A stretch of 64,000 bases of DNA. Origin: Allobosea lupini (GTDB taxonomy: Bacteria > Pseudomonadota > Alphaproteobacteria > Rhizobiales > Beijerinckiaceae). Shown here piece by piece: positions 51,914-60,523 of the stretch. Position numbers and translations under genes: made by a program. The first letter of the stretch is position 1. Each line of letters starts with the position of its first letter. Location: contig NZ_FOAN01000007.1 of the NCBI RefSeq assembly GCF_900109525.1, positions 1 through 64,000 of the forward strand, given 5' to 3'. The notes beneath the pieces were generated by a model that was not told where the DNA came from, searched no databases, and was given only the letters and a program-made list of their open reading frames with translations.

Positions 51914-51998
51914 CATAATGTCTAGATTATGGATTTCAGCGCATTTTGCATTATTCGTCGCGATTTCGTCTTGGTAGGTTATGAGCAGAAGGAGAGAT
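51914..51998 (+). promoter_or_regulatory. Second copy (B) of the 85-bp pca-type regulatory module
   Basis: By eye about 63 of 85 positions match copy A, with no gaps. Conserved blocks are CATAAT-N6-ATTATG (51914-51931), TTTGCATTATTCG, TAGGTTATG and AAGGAGAGAT, all at the same spacing. It points toward the MFS gene at 52300 and lies upstream of the divergent dehydratase gene (start 51653). The rest of 51654-52299 has no convincing gene; a TTG-started frame of 49 codons after the conserved ribosome site (ending 52147) looks like a leader or relic. Confidence 0.6.
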
Positions 51999-52299
51999 TG
52001 CACAAGATTCAGCCCTGCGATGGACTGCTCGGCGCTTGCGCGGACGGCCTCGCGGCGGCTTGGGTGAGCCCCGTTCTGGCGGCGAGGCAGGACTTGCGAG
52101 CCGCCACCGCCTGCTTCTCATCCGAATTTTCCCTGCGCGCGAGATAGGCCGCCGGCACGGCCGAATATCGATCGCGTTGGCGGGTTTGAGTGTCTGACGA
52201 GAGCGGCGTCCGGATCGCCGCAGATTGTGCCTGCCTCGCATAAGCGCCGCACGAAAAGCTGCGGCGCAAGAAACAGAAACTAGTCATCGGGAGTGGAAC

Positions 52300-53694
52300 A
52301 TGACGGCAGCTTTGCATGCTGACATCCAGCACACGCAGCAATCGACGAAGGCGGCAGCAAGCGGCTGGATCGGCTCGGCGCTGGAGTATTATGACTTCTT
52401 CATCTACGCGACCGCAGCAGCGCTGATCTTCCCGCAGATCTTCTTTCCGTCGAGCAATCCGACCGTGGCGATCGTCGCCTCGCTGGCGACCTATGGCGTC
52501 GGCTATGTCGCCCGCCCGATCGGCGCCTTCGTGCTCGGGCACTGGGGCGACACGCACGGACGCAAGAATGTGCTGGTCCTGTGCATGTTCCTGATGGGCT
52601 TCTCGACCATCGCGGTCGGCCTGCTCCCGACCTATGAGCAGGTCGGCATCCTGGCGCCGATTCTGCTCGTCCTCATGCGCCTGATCCAGGGCTTCGCCGT
52701 CGCCGGCGAGATCTCGGGCGCGAGCTCGATGATCCTCGAGCACGCGCCCTTCGGCCGCCGCGGCTATTACGCCAGCTTCACGCTGCAGGGGGTGCAGGCG
52801 GGGCAGATCCTGGCCGCGGCCGTCTTCCTGCCGCTGGCCCATTTCATGCCGGAGGCGGCGTTCAACAGCTGGGGCTGGCGCATTCCCTTCCTGCTGAGCT
52901 TCATCGTCATCATCGCGGGCTGGATCATCCGTCGCGAGGTCGACGAAACCCCCGCCTTCAAGGAGGAAGACAGCCAGAACGCGACGCCGCGCTCGCCCGT
53001 GATCGAGGCGATCCAGACCAGCTGGCCGGACATGATCCGGGTCATCCTGATGGCGCTGATGAACGTCATCCCGGTCGTCGCCACCATCTTCGGCGCCGCC
53101 TATGCGGTCCAGGCCGCCTATGGCATCGGCTTCCACAAGGACGTCTATCTCTGGATCCCGGTGATGGGGAACATCGTCGCCTGCCTGATCATCCCCTATG
53201 TCGGAAACCTGTCCGACAAGATCGGACGTCGTCCGCCCATCATCGTCGGCGCCCTCGGTTCCGGTCTGCTCGCCTTCGGCTATCTCTATGCGATCTCGAT
53301 CCACAGCGTGCCGCTGGCGATCGTGATGTCGCTGCTGATGTGGGGCGTGGTCTATCAGGGCTACAACGCGGTCTTCCCGAGTTTCTTTCCGGAGCTGTTC
53401 CCGACCCGGACCCGCGTCTCCTCGATGGCGATCTCGCAGAATCTCGGCACCGCCGTCACCGCGCTGCTGCCGGCGCTGTTCGCCACCGTCGCTCCTCCGG
53501 GCTCGCAGAACGTGCCGCTGGTGGTCGGCGCGATCGCCTTCGCCATCTGTGCCGTCGCGGCGGCGGCGGCCTGGTCGACCCGCGAGACCTACCGCGTCAG
53601 GATGAACGACCTCGGCAATCCCGAGGCGGCTCCGGTCGACCAGGCGAGCTATGAGCGCCTGCGGGACGAGAGCATCGCGGCCTCGCGTAGCTAG
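52300..53694 (+). CDS. MFS transporter, metabolite:H+ symporter family (probable shikimate/quinate/protocatechuate uptake)
   Basis: The start at 52300, behind CGGGAG, gives 464 residues. The N-terminus GSALEYYDFFIYATAAALIF is typical of the ShiA/ProP/citrate branch. The loop 2-3 motif GHWGDTHGRKNVLVLCMFLM and the later YVGNLSDKIGRRPPIIVGAL are conserved, and twelve helices can be counted. Being between the dehydratase gene and a copy of the pca regulatory module, it most likely imports shikimate, quinate or protocatechuate. The exact solute is inferred. Confidence 0.87.
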   Translation: MTAALHADIQHTQQSTKAAASGWIGSALEYYDFFIYATAAALIFPQIFFPSSNPTVAIVASLATYGVGYVARPIGAFVLGHWGDTHGRKNVLVLCMFLMGFSTIAVGLLPTYEQVGILAPILLVLMRLIQGFAVAGEISGASSMILEHAPFGRRGYYASFTLQGVQAGQILAAAVFLPLAHFMPEAAFNSWGWRIPFLLSFIVIIAGWIIRREVDETPAFKEEDSQNATPRSPVIEAIQTSWPDMIRVILMALMNVIPVVATIFGAAYAVQAAYGIGFHKDVYLWIPVMGNIVACLIIPYVGNLSDKIGRRPPIIVGALGSGLLAFGYLYAISIHSVPLAIVMSLLMWGVVYQGYNAVFPSFFPELFPTRTRVSSMAISQNLGTAVTALLPALFATVAPPGSQNVPLVVGAIAFAICAVAAAAAWSTRETYRVRMNDLGNPEAAPVDQASYERLRDESIAASRS

Positions 53695-53739
53695 AGCAGG
53701 ATCGGGCCGGCCTGGTTTGACCGGCAGGGCGGCTCGAGG

Positions 53740-53779
53740 TCACGTTGCATTCGGGCGGAAGCGTCCGGATGCAGCGTGA
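53740..53779. repeat. Long hairpin (REP-like palindrome)
   Basis: Bases 53740-53757 pair with 53762-53779 around a four-base GAAG loop: 18 pairs, three of them G-U or U-G. The outer arms are TCACGTTGCAT and ATGCAGCGTGA. It begins 45 bases after the MFS stop. No T run, so it is better seen as an extragenic palindrome or mRNA 3'-end protector. The remainder of 53695-54022 has no gene. Confidence 0.55.
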
Positions 53780-54022
53780 TCGATTCCGAGGGTCGAGACG
53801 GCTTTGCGGCGCCGTAGATCCGTCCGGCGCCGGCGCCGGGCTTGCCCATTCGATCGGCCGTGGGGTAGCCATGTCGTCGGCGCCATCGCATCGGACCGAA
53901 TGGTCGAAGCCTTCTTTTGAGAAAATCGGGCGCGATAACAACGAGATAGATCGCGCTGCCGCATCGTTCCGGCCGCGCCGTGACCTTAGCCGCGGAGACC
54001 GAATGCAGCGGAAATCTCGCCT

Positions 54023-55396
54023 GTGACTGCCGCGCCGGGAAAGCACATCATCATTGTCGGCGGCGGTGCCAGCGGCGTGTTGATGGCGTGCCACCTGCTG
54101 CGCGATCCGCGCGACAACTGCGTGGTGACGCTGATCGAGCGCCGCGAGCGGGTCGGGCCCGGCCTGGCCTTCTCGACCGATCGTCCCGAGCATTTGCTGA
54201 ACGTCCGGGCCGCGAACATGAGCGCCTTTCCGGACGATCCGCTGCATTTCTGGCACTGGCTGAGCGAGGCTGCCGCGAGCCGGTTCGAGCCCTGCCCGGA
54301 TCCCTACTGCTTCGCGCCGCGGCATCTGTACGGGGAGTACATGTCCCAACTGATCGCCCAGGAGCGTGCCGGGCCGGATGGGCAGGATCGGCTGACCATC
54401 GTCCGAGGCGAATGTCGGACCATCGAGGAGAGGGCGGGCAGGGTCGTCGCGACGATCGACGACGGGACGACGCATCTCGGCCAGGTCGCCATCCTCGCGA
54501 CCGGCAACGAAGCCTATGACTGGCAGCAGGCCGATCGCCATGTCAGCCCATGGACGGCAGAGGCGACGCGAGCGGCGGAGATCGGAAAGCCGATCCTCAT
54601 CCTCGGGACCGGCCTGTCGATGGTCGACTATGTCCTGACCCTGCTGCAGAAAGGCTTTGCCGGGCCGATCCATGCGCTGTCGCGGCGCGGCCTCCTGCCG
54701 AGGGTCCACCGCGATGCCTCGCCTGTTCGCTTCGACAAGGAGGACATCCCCTTCGGCGCCAGCGGCGCGTCACTCCTGCGCTGGTTCCGCGCCAGGCTCG
54801 CCGATCACGAGCGCCAGGACGGCGACTGGCGCGGCGTCGTCGACGGCGTGCGGCCCTTCAGCCAGGAGATCTGGTGGAAGCTGTCGAGCCGGTCGAAAGC
54901 GCGCCTGCTCGAGCATGCGCGGGCACATTGGGACGTTCATCGCCATCGCATGGCGCCGCAGGCCGACAGGCAGTTGCAGAACGCGATGGCCAGCGGGCAG
55001 CTGCGCATTCTCTCGGGCAGGATGCTATCCTGCGAAGCCGGCGAGCACGGCTTAAGCGTCTCTTATCGCCCGCGCGGGCAGCCCGATCCCGAGATGTTGT
55101 CGGTCGGCAGCATCATCGATTGCAGGGGGATCACCGGCGATCCCTTCCTCTCGACCAATCCAGTCTTGCAGTCGTTGCTCCGGCAGGGATTGGCGCGGGT
55201 CGACGCATTGCGCATCGGCATCGATGTCTCGGCCGATCATGCAGTGCTCGATGCCTCAGGGGCGGCCTCGCGCCGGCTTTTCGCGATCGGACCGCTGACA
55301 CGGGCAGCGTTCTGGGAGACCGTCGCCATTCCCGACATCCGCGAGCAGTGCACAAGGCTCGCGCGCCAGATCGGATTGCTGTCGGTGGCGGCCTGA
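54023..55396 (+). CDS. FAD/NAD(P)-binding protein (NAD_binding_9 type)
   Basis: 457 residues from a GTG. The N-terminal dinucleotide fold HIIIVGGGASGVLMACHLLR, the conserved ERVGPGLAFSTDRPEHLLNV and a second nucleotide motif ILILGTGLSMVDYVLTLLQK are present. The C-terminal part has VGSIIDCRGITGDPFLSTNP. Family members are annotated as FAD-dependent oxidoreductases or hydroxyacylglutathione-hydrolase-like proteins without a defined reaction. It is monocistronic; its relation to the phosphonate genes is unknown. Confidence 0.82.
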   Translation: MTAAPGKHIIIVGGGASGVLMACHLLRDPRDNCVVTLIERRERVGPGLAFSTDRPEHLLNVRAANMSAFPDDPLHFWHWLSEAAASRFEPCPDPYCFAPRHLYGEYMSQLIAQERAGPDGQDRLTIVRGECRTIEERAGRVVATIDDGTTHLGQVAILATGNEAYDWQQADRHVSPWTAEATRAAEIGKPILILGTGLSMVDYVLTLLQKGFAGPIHALSRRGLLPRVHRDASPVRFDKEDIPFGASGASLLRWFRARLADHERQDGDWRGVVDGVRPFSQEIWWKLSSRSKARLLEHARAHWDVHRHRMAPQADRQLQNAMASGQLRILSGRMLSCEAGEHGLSVSYRPRGQPDPEMLSVGSIIDCRGITGDPFLSTNPVLQSLLRQGLARVDALRIGIDVSADHAVLDASGAASRRLFAIGPLTRAAFWETVAIPDIREQCTRLARQIGLLSVAA

Positions 55397-55448
55397 CGTG
55401 AGAGTTTGGGCCTGCTGAGCTTCGATCACGCCCGCGCCCCGCAGCGTT

Positions 55449-55565
55449 TCAGACAAGGTTAAACACTGCGAGCGCCGCGACGACGACGAATGCCACGCCG
55501 AGCATTGTCAGCTGGACCCAATGCCCTGCTCGGCCGCGCCTGGCGCCGGCAGGATGAGCCGGCAC
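55449..55565 (-). CDS. Possible small membrane protein, 38 residues
   Basis: A GTG-started frame encodes a basic, polar N-terminus (GRAGHWVQL) followed by one membrane segment TMLGVAFVVVAALAVFNLV at the very end. Such one-helix proteins are common in Rhizobiales. It lies on the minus strand directly after the LysR gene. No strong ribosome site was seen. Confidence 0.35.
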   Translation of the reverse strand: MPAHPAGARRGRAGHWVQLTMLGVAFVVVAALAVFNLV

Positions 55566-55583
55566 GGGATGCCGATGGTCACA

Positions 55584-56450
55584 TCAGAGATCCTGGACCG
55601 TCTCGAAGAAGCTGCGCACCAGCGGCAGGCGCTGGCGTTCCGCCCGGCAGACGACGTATTCGCCGACGTCGAACTCGGCGCCGGTGATGACGATGCGCTT
55701 CAGGCCGGCTTCCGGCCTGAACTCGGAGGCAAAGACCACGCCGATGCCGAAACCGAAGGCGACGGCCTCGCGGACGGCTTCGCGCGACTGCACCTCCAGC
55801 AGGTTCGCCGGCTTGATCCCGGCGACCGACAGCCGGTTCTCGAAGACCTCCCGGGTGATCGAGCCCCGCTCCCGCAGGACGATATCCTGGCCGGCGAAGG
55901 CCTCGATCGGCAAATGCTCGTGCCTTGCCAGTTCGTGCTGATCCGAGACGAAGGCGATGAGATCGTCGGAGCGCAGCTTGATGCTGTGGATGCGCGGGTC
56001 GGAGTTGGCGCGCGCCGTGATCGCCACATCGGCGGCGAAGTCCATGATCTGGTCGACGACCTCCGAGGAATTGCCGATCGTCAGCGAGAAGGTCAGGCCC
56101 GGATAGCGCTCGCGCATGCGGGCGAGGGTGGACATGACATGAGTGGCGCTGTCGGCCGCGATCCGCAGATGGCCCCGCTGCAAGGTGCGGCTGCCGGCGA
56201 GCAGCGACTGGGCCTCGTCCTCCGCCGCGAACAGCCGGGCCGTGATGACGAACAGGCTCTGCCCGAGCGGGGTCAGCTTCACCTGCCTGCCGGCACGATC
56301 GAACAGCCTGACGCCATAGGCGTCCTCCAGCCCGCGGACCTGGGCGGACAGGGTCGGCTGGCTGACATTGCGCGTCCTGGCGGCGCCAGTGAAGCTCTGG
56401 GCCTCGGCCACGGCATGGAAGGCGGAGAGCCCGGAATAGCTGATGGCCAT
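55584..56450 (-). CDS. LysR-family regulator of the phosphonate operon
   Basis: 288 residues. The HTH is GAARTRNVSQPTLSAQVRGL and the effector domain starts RGHLRIAADSATHVMSTLAR. It is divergent from phnW, 105 bases away. A perfect 8-3-8 palindrome lies just upstream of its start codon, where binding would block its own translation start or promoter and control phnW. LysR regulators are usual partners of 2-aminoethylphosphonate and phosphonoacetate genes, so it probably responds to one of these compounds. Confidence 0.88.
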   Translation of the reverse strand: MAISYSGLSAFHAVAEAQSFTGAARTRNVSQPTLSAQVRGLEDAYGVRLFDRAGRQVKLTPLGQSLFVITARLFAAEDEAQSLLAGSRTLQRGHLRIAADSATHVMSTLARMRERYPGLTFSLTIGNSSEVVDQIMDFAADVAITARANSDPRIHSIKLRSDDLIAFVSDQHELARHEHLPIEAFAGQDIVLRERGSITREVFENRLSVAGIKPANLLEVQSREAVREAVAFGFGIGVVFASEFRPEAGLKRIVITGAEFDVGEYVVCRAERQRLPLVRSFFETVQDL

Positions 56451-56451
56451 A

Positions 56452-56470
56452 CCATAGATCCTATCTATGG
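56452..56470. promoter_or_regulatory. Palindromic operator in the LysR-phnW intergenic region
   Basis: Perfect inverted repeat CCATAGATCCTATCTATGG (8-bp arms, CCT centre). It starts one base beyond the LysR start codon. It contains a T-N11-A LysR box and is the best candidate binding site for the divergent regulator. Confidence 0.65.
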
Positions 56471-56555
56471 ACGATATGGAAACGATGTATTGGACCTATG
56501 TCAATCGCGATCCTAGCGTCGAGATCACCCGCCGCAACGACATCGCGAGACCCTC

Positions 56556-57701
56556 ATGGCCCAGGCCCGCCGCCCTGCCTCCTCCGAAACCGGTGATCCT
56601 CTTCTCCTGACCCCTGGCCCGCTGACGACGAGCAAGGCCATCAAGGAAGCGATGGTTCACGACTGGGGTTCGCGCGACGCCACCTTCGTGGGGATCAACA
56701 AGGCCGTCCTCGATGAGCTGCCGAAGATCATCCATGGCGGCGAGGACTTCGTCACGGTGCCGATGCAGGGCTCCGGCACCTTCGCGGTCGAAGCCATGCT
56801 GACCACCTTCGTGCCGCGCGACGGCAAGATCCTGGTCCTGATCAACGGCGCCTATGGCCAGCGCGCCAAGCGCATCCTGGAGATCGCGGGGCGCGGCGTC
56901 GTCGTCCACGAGACCGCCGAGGACACGCCGCCCGATCTTGCCGAGGTCGACCGCATGCTGGTGGCGGACGCCGGCATCACTCACGTCTTCACGGTCCATT
57001 GCGAAACCACCAGCGGCATCCGCAACCCGGTCGAGGCGATCGCGGCGCTGGTCAAGCGCCATGGCCGCCGGTTGCTGGTCGATTCGATGAGCGCCTTCGG
57101 CGCCCTGCCGCTCGACAGCCGCGAGGTCCATTTCGATGCGGTCGCGGCCTCCTCGAACAAGTGCATCCAGGGCGTTCCCGGCCTCGGCTTCGTCATCGCC
57201 CGCAAGAGCGCGCTGGCGGAGACCAAGGGCAACGCCACCACGCTGGTGCTCGACCTCTACGACCAGAACGCCGGCTTCGAACGCACCGGCCAGTACCGCT
57301 TCACCCCGCCGATCCACGTCATCGTCGCCTTCCACGCGGCGCTGCAGGAGTTCTGGGCCGAGGGCGGCGTCGCCGGGCGCGGCGAGCGCTATGCCGACAA
57401 TGCCCGCATCCTGATCGAGGGCATGCAGGAGCTCGGCTTCCGGACGTTGCTGCCGGCGGCCCGGCAGGCGCCGATCATCGTCACCTTCCACATGCCGCAG
57501 GACGAGAACTTCGTCTTCCAGCGCTTCTACGACGCGCTGAAGGACGCCGGCTACGTCATCTATCCCGGCAAGCTCACGGTCGCCGACAGTTTCCGGATCG
57601 GCTGCATCGGAGCGCTGGGCGCGCAGGATATGCGCAATTTCGTCGCCACCGTGTCGTCGGTCCTCGACGAGATGGGCGTCGGCCTGAAGTCGGCCGCCTG
57701 A
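56556..57701 (+). CDS. phnW: 2-aminoethylphosphonate:pyruvate transaminase
   Basis: 381 residues, close to the usual 365-380. Fold-type I aminotransferase with LLLTPGPLTTSKAIKEAMVH near 16, substrate region PMQGSGTFAVEAM, Asp176 (LLVDSMSAFGALP) binding the PLP ring nitrogen and Lys202 (AASSNKCIQGVPGLGF) as Schiff-base lysine. It turns 2-aminoethylphosphonate plus pyruvate into phosphonoacetaldehyde plus alanine. First gene of phnW-A-Y, with a 10-base gap to phnA. Confidence 0.95.
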   Translation: MAQARRPASSETGDPLLLTPGPLTTSKAIKEAMVHDWGSRDATFVGINKAVLDELPKIIHGGEDFVTVPMQGSGTFAVEAMLTTFVPRDGKILVLINGAYGQRAKRILEIAGRGVVVHETAEDTPPDLAEVDRMLVADAGITHVFTVHCETTSGIRNPVEAIAALVKRHGRRLLVDSMSAFGALPLDSREVHFDAVAASSNKCIQGVPGLGFVIARKSALAETKGNATTLVLDLYDQNAGFERTGQYRFTPPIHVIVAFHAALQEFWAEGGVAGRGERYADNARILIEGMQELGFRTLLPAARQAPIIVTFHMPQDENFVFQRFYDALKDAGYVIYPGKLTVADSFRIGCIGALGAQDMRNFVATVSSVLDEMGVGLKSAA

Positions 57702-57711
57702 GGAGCAGATC

Positions 57712-58965
57712 ATGACGGTCCATACGAAAATCGACGGCGCGGTCATCGCCAACGGCCGCGGCTATGCCCGCCCGGCTCGTCCGACGGTGGTGATCTGCAT
57801 GGACGGCTCGGAGCCGGCCTATATCGAGGCGGCCAGCGCCAAGGGGCTGACGCCGAACCTCGACCGGATCATGAAGACGGGGGCGAGCACCCACGCCTAT
57901 TCGGTGATCCCGAGCTTCACCAACCCGAACAACCTCTCGATCATCACCGGGCGCCCGCCGGCTGTCCACGGCATCGCCGGCAACTTCTTCTACGACCGCG
58001 AGGCCAAGGAGGAGGTGATGATGAACGATGCGCGCTTCCTGCGCGCCCCGACCATCCTCGCCGAGTTCCAGAAGGCCGGCCTCAAGGTCGCGATGGTCAC
58101 CGCCAAGGACAAGCTGCGCACGCTGCTCGGCAAGGGCCTCGACTTCAGCAGCGGCTCGGCGATCGCCTTCTCCTCGGAGAAGGCCGACAAGGCGAACAAG
58201 GCCGAGAACGGCATCGAGAAGGTGCTCGACTTCGTCGGCATGCCGGTGCCATCGGTCTATTCGGCCGATCTCTCCGAATTCGTCTTCGCCGCCGGCGTCA
58301 AGCTGCTCGAGAGCTTCAAGCCGGACCTGATGTACCTCTCGACCACCGACTATGTGCAGCACAAGGCGGCGCCTGGCTCGGAGATGGCCGACAGCTTCTA
58401 CGCGATGTTCGACGGTTATGTCGGCAAGCTCGATGCGCTCGGCTGCACGCTCGTCATCACCGCCGACCACGGCATGAACGACAAGCACCTAGCCAATGGC
58501 GAGCCGGATGTCATCTACCTGCAGAGCCTGATGGACGAGTGGTACGGCAAGGGCACGATGCGCGTGATCCTGCCGATCACCGACCCCTATGTCGTCCACC
58601 ATGGCGCGCTCGGCTCCTTCGCCACGGTCTACCTGCCAGACGGCGCCAGCCAGGAAGAGGTCGCAGCCCGCATCTCCGGCCTCGAGGGCATCGCGCTGGC
58701 GGTGACCGCGGCGGAGGCCTGCGAGCGCTTCGAATTGCCGGCCGACCGGATCGGGGACGTCGTCGCGATCTCGACGAGGCAGAAGGTGATCGGCACCTCG
58801 CCCGACAGGCACGACCTCTCCGGCCTGACGGAACCCTTACGCTCGCATGGCGGCATCACCGAGCAGCGCGTGCCGATGATCGCCAACCGGCCGATCACCG
58901 TTCCCGAGGGCCGAACCTTGCGCAATTTCGACGTCTTCGACGTCGCCCTGAACCTGGTGCACTGA
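57712..58965 (+). CDS. phnA: Phosphonoacetate hydrolase
   Basis: 417 residues in the alkaline-phosphatase/NPP superfamily. All seven active-site residues known from the Sinorhizobium enzyme can be placed, with a constant shift of two: Asp31, Thr70 (nucleophile, PSFTNPNNLS), Asp213 and His217 (TTDYVQHKA), Asp252 and His253 (TADHGMND) and His379 (LRSHGGITEQ). It cleaves phosphonoacetate to acetate and phosphate. It is two bases from phnY. This is the carbon-phosphorus hydrolase, not the unrelated E. coli protein also called PhnA. Confidence 0.95.
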   Translation: MTVHTKIDGAVIANGRGYARPARPTVVICMDGSEPAYIEAASAKGLTPNLDRIMKTGASTHAYSVIPSFTNPNNLSIITGRPPAVHGIAGNFFYDREAKEEVMMNDARFLRAPTILAEFQKAGLKVAMVTAKDKLRTLLGKGLDFSSGSAIAFSSEKADKANKAENGIEKVLDFVGMPVPSVYSADLSEFVFAAGVKLLESFKPDLMYLSTTDYVQHKAAPGSEMADSFYAMFDGYVGKLDALGCTLVITADHGMNDKHLANGEPDVIYLQSLMDEWYGKGTMRVILPITDPYVVHHGALGSFATVYLPDGASQEEVAARISGLEGIALAVTAAEACERFELPADRIGDVVAISTRQKVIGTSPDRHDLSGLTEPLRSHGGITEQRVPMIANRPITVPEGRTLRNFDVFDVALNLVH

Positions 58966-58967
58966 CG

Positions 58968-60419
58968 ATGAACGCGACCGTGAAGCCGCCGGTGCGGCGC
59001 GAGGCGATGCGGATCGCCGGCAAGCTGGTCTCGACCGAGGACATGGTCGAGGTCAGGAACCCCTATGACGACAGCGTCGTCGGGCTCATTCCCGCCGCCC
59101 GGCCCGAGCATGTCCGCGAGGCCTTCGCCAAGGCCAAGGCGTTCAAGCCGGTGCTGACCCGCTATGAGCGCCAGCGCATCCTGCAGAAGACGGCCGAACT
59201 CCTGTTCGCCCGCAAGGAAGACTTCGCCCGGCTGATCACCGCCGAGGCCGGCCTGTGCTGGAAGGACTCGCTCTACGAGGCCAGCCGCGCCTATGACGTC
59301 TGGTCGTTCGCGGCCCAGCTCACCATCAAGGACGATGGCGAGATGTTCTCCTGCGACATCTCGCCGAACGGCAAGGCCCGCAAGATCTTCACGACGCGCC
59401 AGCCGCTGCTCGGGGTGATCTCGGCGATCACGCCGTTCAACCACCCGCTCAACATGGTCAGCCACAAGCTGGCACCGGCGATCGCGACCAACAACCGCCT
59501 CGTCCTCAAGCCGACCGAGCTGACGCCGCTGACCGCGCTGGCGCTGGCCGACGTGCTCTACGAGGCCGGCCTGCCGCCGGAGATGCTGTCGGTCGTAACC
59601 GGCAATCCCTCGACCATGGGCGATGCGATGATCACCGATCCCGATGCGGATCTGGTGACTTTCACCGGCTCGGTCCGGGTCGGCAAGCACATCGCCAATA
59701 CGGCCGGCTACAAGCGCATCGTGCTCGAGCTCGGCGGCAACGATCCGCTGATCGTGATGGAGGACGCCGATCTCGACAAGGCGGCCGAACTCGCCGTCAC
59801 CGGCGCGACCAAGAACTCCGGCCAGCGCTGCACGGCGGTGAAGCGCATCCTGGTGGTCGAGAGCGTCGCCGAGGCCTTCTCCAAGCTCGTCGTCGAGAAG
59901 GCGAAGAAGCTCACATGCGGCGACCCGATGGACCCGGCGACCGATGTCGGCACCGTCATCAATGCCCGCTCGGCCGCGCTCTTCCAGGCCCGCGTCGACG
60001 ATGCGGTGACGAAGGGTGCCGAGGTCCTCTACGGCAAGCGGGCGGAAGGGGCGCTGTTCCACCCGACCGTGGTCGACAAGATCCCCTACACCTGCGAGCT
60101 TGTGCATGAGGAGACCTTCGGCCCGGTCATCCCGATGATCAGGGTGCCCGACGACATCGCCAAGGTCATCGCGATCTCGAACTCGACTGCCTATGGCCTG
60201 TCTTCCGGCATCTGCACCAACCGCTTCGACTACATCCAGCGCTTCGTCGCCGAGCTGGAGGTCGGTACGGTCAATCTCTGGGAAGTTCCGGGCTACCGGA
60301 TCGAGATGTCGCCCTTCGGTGGCATCAAGGACTCTGGCCTCGGCTACAAGGAGGGCGTCGTCGAGGCCATGAAGTCCTTCACCAACGTCAAGACATGGTC
60401 GATGCCCTGGAGCGCGTGA
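58968..60419 (+). CDS. phnY: Phosphonoacetaldehyde dehydrogenase
   Basis: The start at 58968 follows the phnA stop by two bases; 483 residues. Aldehyde dehydrogenase fold with Asn158 (ITPFNHPLNM), Glu254 (IVLELGGNDP) and catalytic Cys288 (NSGQRCTAVKR). It oxidises phosphonoacetaldehyde to phosphonoacetate with NAD, linking PhnW to PhnA. A strong hairpin follows the stop. Confidence 0.94.
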   Translation: MNATVKPPVRREAMRIAGKLVSTEDMVEVRNPYDDSVVGLIPAARPEHVREAFAKAKAFKPVLTRYERQRILQKTAELLFARKEDFARLITAEAGLCWKDSLYEASRAYDVWSFAAQLTIKDDGEMFSCDISPNGKARKIFTTRQPLLGVISAITPFNHPLNMVSHKLAPAIATNNRLVLKPTELTPLTALALADVLYEAGLPPEMLSVVTGNPSTMGDAMITDPDADLVTFTGSVRVGKHIANTAGYKRIVLELGGNDPLIVMEDADLDKAAELAVTGATKNSGQRCTAVKRILVVESVAEAFSKLVVEKAKKLTCGDPMDPATDVGTVINARSAALFQARVDDAVTKGAEVLYGKRAEGALFHPTVVDKIPYTCELVHEETFGPVIPMIRVPDDIAKVIAISNSTAYGLSSGICTNRFDYIQRFVAELEVGTVNLWEVPGYRIEMSPFGGIKDSGLGYKEGVVEAMKSFTNVKTWSMPWSA

Positions 60420-60431
60420 CCTGAGAAGACC

Positions 60432-60461
60432 AACGCAGGCGGAGCAATCCGCCTGCGTTTT
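60432..60461 (+). terminator. Hairpin terminator/attenuator after phnY
   Basis: Perfect 12-bp stem (AACGCAGGCGGA / TCCGCCTGCGTT) closed by a GCAA tetraloop, with a short T run (60458-60461). It lies 12 bases after the phnY stop and before the transporter genes. It either ends transcription or reduces read-through into the importer genes. Confidence 0.75.
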
Positions 60462-60523
60462 GCATGTCAGGGGAAGAAACGTCGAAAGAGCGTTCAAACC
60501 GATCAATAAGAGGGGATGAGATC

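Noticed and set aside
51998..52147. TTG-started 49-codon gene after the conserved ribosome site of copy B
   Set aside because: The product has no domain and unremarkable composition, and the MFS gene has its own start and ribosome site. It is more likely a leader or relic.
58629..60506. 625-codon minus-strand frame opposite phnA/phnY
   Set aside because: Antisense shadow. The plus strand has all PhnA and PhnY catalytic residues.
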